From JAWXCM01 sp034408745 (GTDB lineage Bacteria; Acidobacteriota; Terriglobia; Bryobacterales; Bryobacteraceae): DNA of 9,787 bases. Under the pieces are notes generated by a model. It did not search any database. It was not told the origin of the DNA and saw only the letters and a program-made list of their open reading frames with translations. The DNA is taken from assembly GCA_034408745.1 (NCBI GenBank), contig JAWXCM010000017.1, positions 1 to 9,787 of the forward strand. Reading direction: 5' to 3'. The translations under genes were made by a program, and so were the position numbers. Within the stretch, counting starts at the first letter, position 1. Each line of letters opens with the position of its first letter. Shown here one piece after another: positions 7,532 through 9,787 of this stretch.

Positions 7532-7673
7532 AAACATCAACCTCCCCGGATCTAAGACCAGGAACTACAGGAGTTCGAAGGTCACCACCCACCCGGCCGC
7601 CGCGGTGAACGTCTCCCCGCTCCGGCCCTACTCCCCTCGAAACGAACAACCCCTCGTGATAGCGTGATCCACA

Positions 7674-9787
7674 ATGGGCATACCGATCCCGGAACAACTG
7701 CGGCAGAGCATGGCGGAACGGCAAACGGTCCTGTTTGCAGGAGCGGGAATGTCCCGGCCGCAGTTGCCCGGCTGGGTGAAACTGCTCGAGCGAATGCTGG
7801 ACTGGGCGGCCAAAGAGTCCATCATCCGCGACGACGCCGACGTTCGGGAGCTAATCACGGGCACCGACAAGGTCGACAACGACCTCCTCCTCGCCGCACA
7901 GGAACTGCGGAGGCGCCTGGGCGAGCGCAATTTCGGCCAGTTCCTGCGCGGTCTGTTTCGGGACAAAACGCTCCAGCCTTCAGAGGCTCATCGGCTGCTG
8001 CCGCAACTGAACTTCGCGGCCGTCCTCACCACCAACTACGACAAGCTCATCGAAAGCGCATACCCCGCGGCAACACCGGCGTACACCCAGCTCAGTCTGC
8101 CAGAGCTGCCCGCTGTCAGCCGTGACCGCGACTTTGCCGTCGTCAAGGTGCATGGCGACATTGACTGGCTCGACTCCATCGTGCTTGGACAGGCCGATTA
8201 CCGGAAAGCCATGTTCGCCAGCGCGGCGTTTCGCGTTTTCCTGATCAACACCTTCACCACCAGGACCGTACTCTTTCTGGGATGCAGTCTCACGGATCCC
8301 GACCTGCTGGCCTTTCTCGATGAACTGGTGTTTCAATGCAACGGGCAACTGGGCGGAGCGCATTTCGCCCTGATGCGCACAAAGGGGATGAATGCCCTGA
8401 AGCGCCGGAATTTCGAGGACCGCTTCGGAATCCGTATCCTCGGAGACGATGCGGAGGGCGGGTTTCCCGATATCCCCGCTTTTTTGCGGCAACTCCAGTC
8501 CGAGTCTCCCACCGCGTCCGCGCCTCCCCCCACGGCCGCTCCGGCGCCTGTAACGGAATCTGACGCGCAGGACATCGCCAGTCTCCTCGAAGCAATGGGC
8601 CAGCGAATTCTGGACAAGCGGCCAGCCCAGGGCGGCCTTCATTTCCTGAGCGAATACAAGGCTGGAGCGCAGGTCCGCCGCGTCTTGACCTGCTACTCCC
8701 CCCAGAGCGTCCGGCCTGTCGAACTGGAGCGCCTGCATCAGGCGATCCGCACCTACAACGTGGATGAAGGCATCCTGCTGACAGCCTCGCCCGTGCCCAC
8801 GGACATACAAAAGTCTGCCCGCGCGCTCGACCTGCAAGTCTGGGACCGGGATGCGTTCGTCGGGAGACTGGCTGACTTCACGCTGTATCTCGACAAACTG
8901 AAGAAGGAGTACAAGGAAGCCGGAATCGAGCAGTACTACGTTCCACTCAGAGCACGGCTCGAAGTGAAAGGCGAAGCGCACGGCCAACCCGTGGCACTGG
9001 ACGACTTTGTCGACCGGTGGCTGGAATCGCCGGAGCGGAACCATCTCTCGCTGCTGGGTGACTTTGGAACCGGCAAGACGTGGTTCTCGCAACGGCTGGC
9101 GTACCGCGTGGCGACAGCCGGCAAAGGGCGGATTCCCATCCGGATCGCGCTGCGCGATTACTCGCGTGCTTACGACATTGAGCAGGTGCTGACGGACGCG
9201 TTCTCCAATCGATTCGACGTAAAGCTGGGTGGCGGATTCAGGACCATTCGCCGCCTGAATGATGAAGGCAAGCTGCTGCTGCTGTTCGACGGCTTCGATG
9301 AGATGGAGCGCAGGGCAGGCGACTACCGGACCGCGCTCGACAATTTCTGGGAGATCGCAAAGCTGGTTGCACCGCGAGCCAAGGTCCTGCTTACGTGCCG
9401 CACCGCTTTCTTCCGCCACCGGACGGAAGAAGAGGACGTGCTGAAGCAGGGCGAGCGCCATGAGGTAAGGCTGGTGAAGGGCGAGGACGTGATCGACCTC
9501 AGCGACCGGCGCGACTTCGAAGTGGTCCACCTGACCGAGTTCGACGATGGGCAGATCCGAGAGGCGCTCCGCAAGCTGGCTCCGGCAGACTGGGAAGCGC
9601 TGGATGCCAGGATACGGGCCCTCCCGCAAATAGAGGATCTGGCGCATCGTCCCGTGCTTCTGGAAATGATCGCGAAGACGCTGCCTGCGATAGCGCGAGA
9701 CGAAGACCTGAATCTCGCCACGTTGTACCAGCACTACACCGACAACCTGCTGCAACTTCGTTCGGCGGAATCGATTCCGCCGAACGA
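7674..9787 (+). CDS. SIR2 / Mrr-like / NACHT NTPase protein, putative anti-phage defence (3' end outside window)
   Basis: 704 codons are visible with no stop before the edge. ATG 7674 is the first start after an in-frame TGA (7665-7667); no clear ribosome-binding site. Residues ~12-275: SIR2-like (SIR2_2) domain with VLFAGAGMS (19-27), LTTNYDKL (118-125; Asn121), KVHGD (158-162; His160), SIVLGQADY (168-176) and LFLGCSLTDPDL (200-211); the Asn/His pair of NAD+-hydrolysing defence SIR2 domains is present. A Pro/Ala-rich linker (277-293) follows. Residues ~300-402: Mrr-like fold (HQAIRTYNVDEGILLTASPV, QVWDRDAFVGRL) without a visible Q/E-x-K. Residues ~440-690: NACHT with Walker A GDFGTGKT (462-469), Walker B LLLLFDGFDEM (534-544), sensor-like VLLTCRTAFF (571-580) and winged-helix motif AHRPVLLEMI (657-666). 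By analogy with Avs5, DSR and bNACHT systems, NACHT should sense infection and SIR2 should deplete NAD+. The C-terminal sensor is not seen. Confidence 0.93.
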   Translation, partial: MGIPIPEQLRQSMAERQTVLFAGAGMSRPQLPGWVKLLERMLDWAAKESIIRDDADVRELITGTDKVDNDLLLAAQELRRRLGERNFGQFLRGLFRDKTLQPSEAHRLLPQLNFAAVLTTNYDKLIESAYPAATPAYTQLSLPELPAVSRDRDFAVVKVHGDIDWLDSIVLGQADYRKAMFASAAFRVFLINTFTTRTVLFLGCSLTDPDLLAFLDELVFQCNGQLGGAHFALMRTKGMNALKRRNFEDRFGIRILGDDAEGGFPDIPAFLRQLQSESPTASAPPPTAAPAPVTESDAQDIASLLEAMGQRILDKRPAQGGLHFLSEYKAGAQVRRVLTCYSPQSVRPVELERLHQAIRTYNVDEGILLTASPVPTDIQKSARALDLQVWDRDAFVGRLADFTLYLDKLKKEYKEAGIEQYYVPLRARLEVKGEAHGQPVALDDFVDRWLESPERNHLSLLGDFGTGKTWFSQRLAYRVATAGKGRIPIRIALRDYSRAYDIEQVLTDAFSNRFDVKLGGGFRTIRRLNDEGKLLLLFDGFDEMERRAGDYRTALDNFWEIAKLVAPRAKVLLTCRTAFFRHRTEEEDVLKQGERHEVRLVKGEDVIDLSDRRDFEVVHLTEFDDGQIREALRKLAPADWEALDARIRALPQIEDLAHRPVLLEMIAKTLPAIARDEDLNLATLYQHYTDNLLQLRSAESIPPN
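9758..9787. repeat. Perfect 30-bp palindrome at the window edge
   Basis: The half-site TCGTTCGGCGGAATC (9758-9772) is followed at once by its exact reverse complement (9773-9787), with no spacer and no mismatch. It lies inside the NACHT gene and is read as part of its frame (RSAESIPPN). The last base of the window is the last base of the palindrome, so it may extend further. It could be a real inverted repeat, or a fold-back at a contig end. Confidence 0.95.

Noticed and set aside
7664..8125. 153-codon plus frame starting with GTG at 7664
   Set aside because: It overlaps the SIR2 domain in a different phase and shows no motifs; the ATG 7674 frame carries FAGAGMS and TTNYD.
9271..9282. CTG triplet run
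   Set aside because: It encodes the Leu stretch of the NACHT Walker B strand, an ordinary coding effect rather than a microsatellite of interest.
7980..9755. 591-codon open frame on the minus strand opposite the SIR2-NACHT gene
   Set aside because: It is a GC-driven shadow of the + gene, whose frame carries SIR2 and NACHT motifs end to end; the minus translation shows no family motif.
1..9787. CRISPR arrays, tRNA or rRNA genes, transposase genes
   Set aside because: I looked for spaced direct repeats, tRNA-like cloverleaf sequence and transposase motifs on both strands and saw none.

Overview
The window looks like chromosomal DNA from an Acidobacteriota bacterium of the Solibacter/Bryobacter type. 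The best taxonomic clue is the C-terminus of the gene at 4697-6376, which matches the Solibacter-type extracellular C-terminal domain known as TIGR03437. Supporting clues are the remains of an Oar-like TonB-dependent receptor with the usual acidobacterial C-terminus, a Tat-exported sulfatase, a large Asp-box (BNR) protein and GC-rich codons throughout. The sequence starts inside one gene and stops inside another, so it may be a whole short contig.

Layout. 1-309 is the 3' end of an unidentified gene. 484-2655 (+) is a secreted BNR/sialidase-like beta-propeller protein. Converging on it is a complete formylglycine-type sulfatase (2686-4182, -). Directly upstream of the sulfatase, overlapping its start codon by one base, is the broken 3' end of a TonB-dependent receptor gene (4182-4570, -). 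It carries two frameshifts, one caused by an exact 16-bp tandem duplication. 4697-6376 (+) is a secreted alpha/beta-hydrolase-like protein whose nucleophile serine is replaced by asparagine, followed by TIG-like and TIGR03437 domains.

6377-7531 is a gene graveyard on the minus strand. It holds a deleted and frameshifted piece of a cyclic beta-1,2-glucan synthase-like (glycoamylase-domain) gene, about 330 bases with no clear gene, and a VapB-VapC toxin-antitoxin remnant collapsed into one reading frame.

From 7674 to the right edge (+) runs a large gene, open at the window end. It encodes an N-terminal SIR2-like NAD-hydrolase domain, a middle Mrr/restriction-endonuclease-like domain and a NACHT (STAND) NTPase domain. 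By family precedent this is an anti-phage abortive-infection protein: the NACHT part senses and switches, and the SIR2 part depletes NAD+. The combination of SIR2, an Mrr-like module that appears to lack its catalytic lysine, and NACHT in one chain is the most interesting content here. The window ends exactly on a perfect 30-bp palindrome inside this gene, which suggests an assembly break.

The left two thirds read as glycan and surface-polymer functions (BNR protein, sulfatase, lost TonB receptor, glucan-synthase remnant). The right third reads as a small, partly decayed defence/toxin-antitoxin region.
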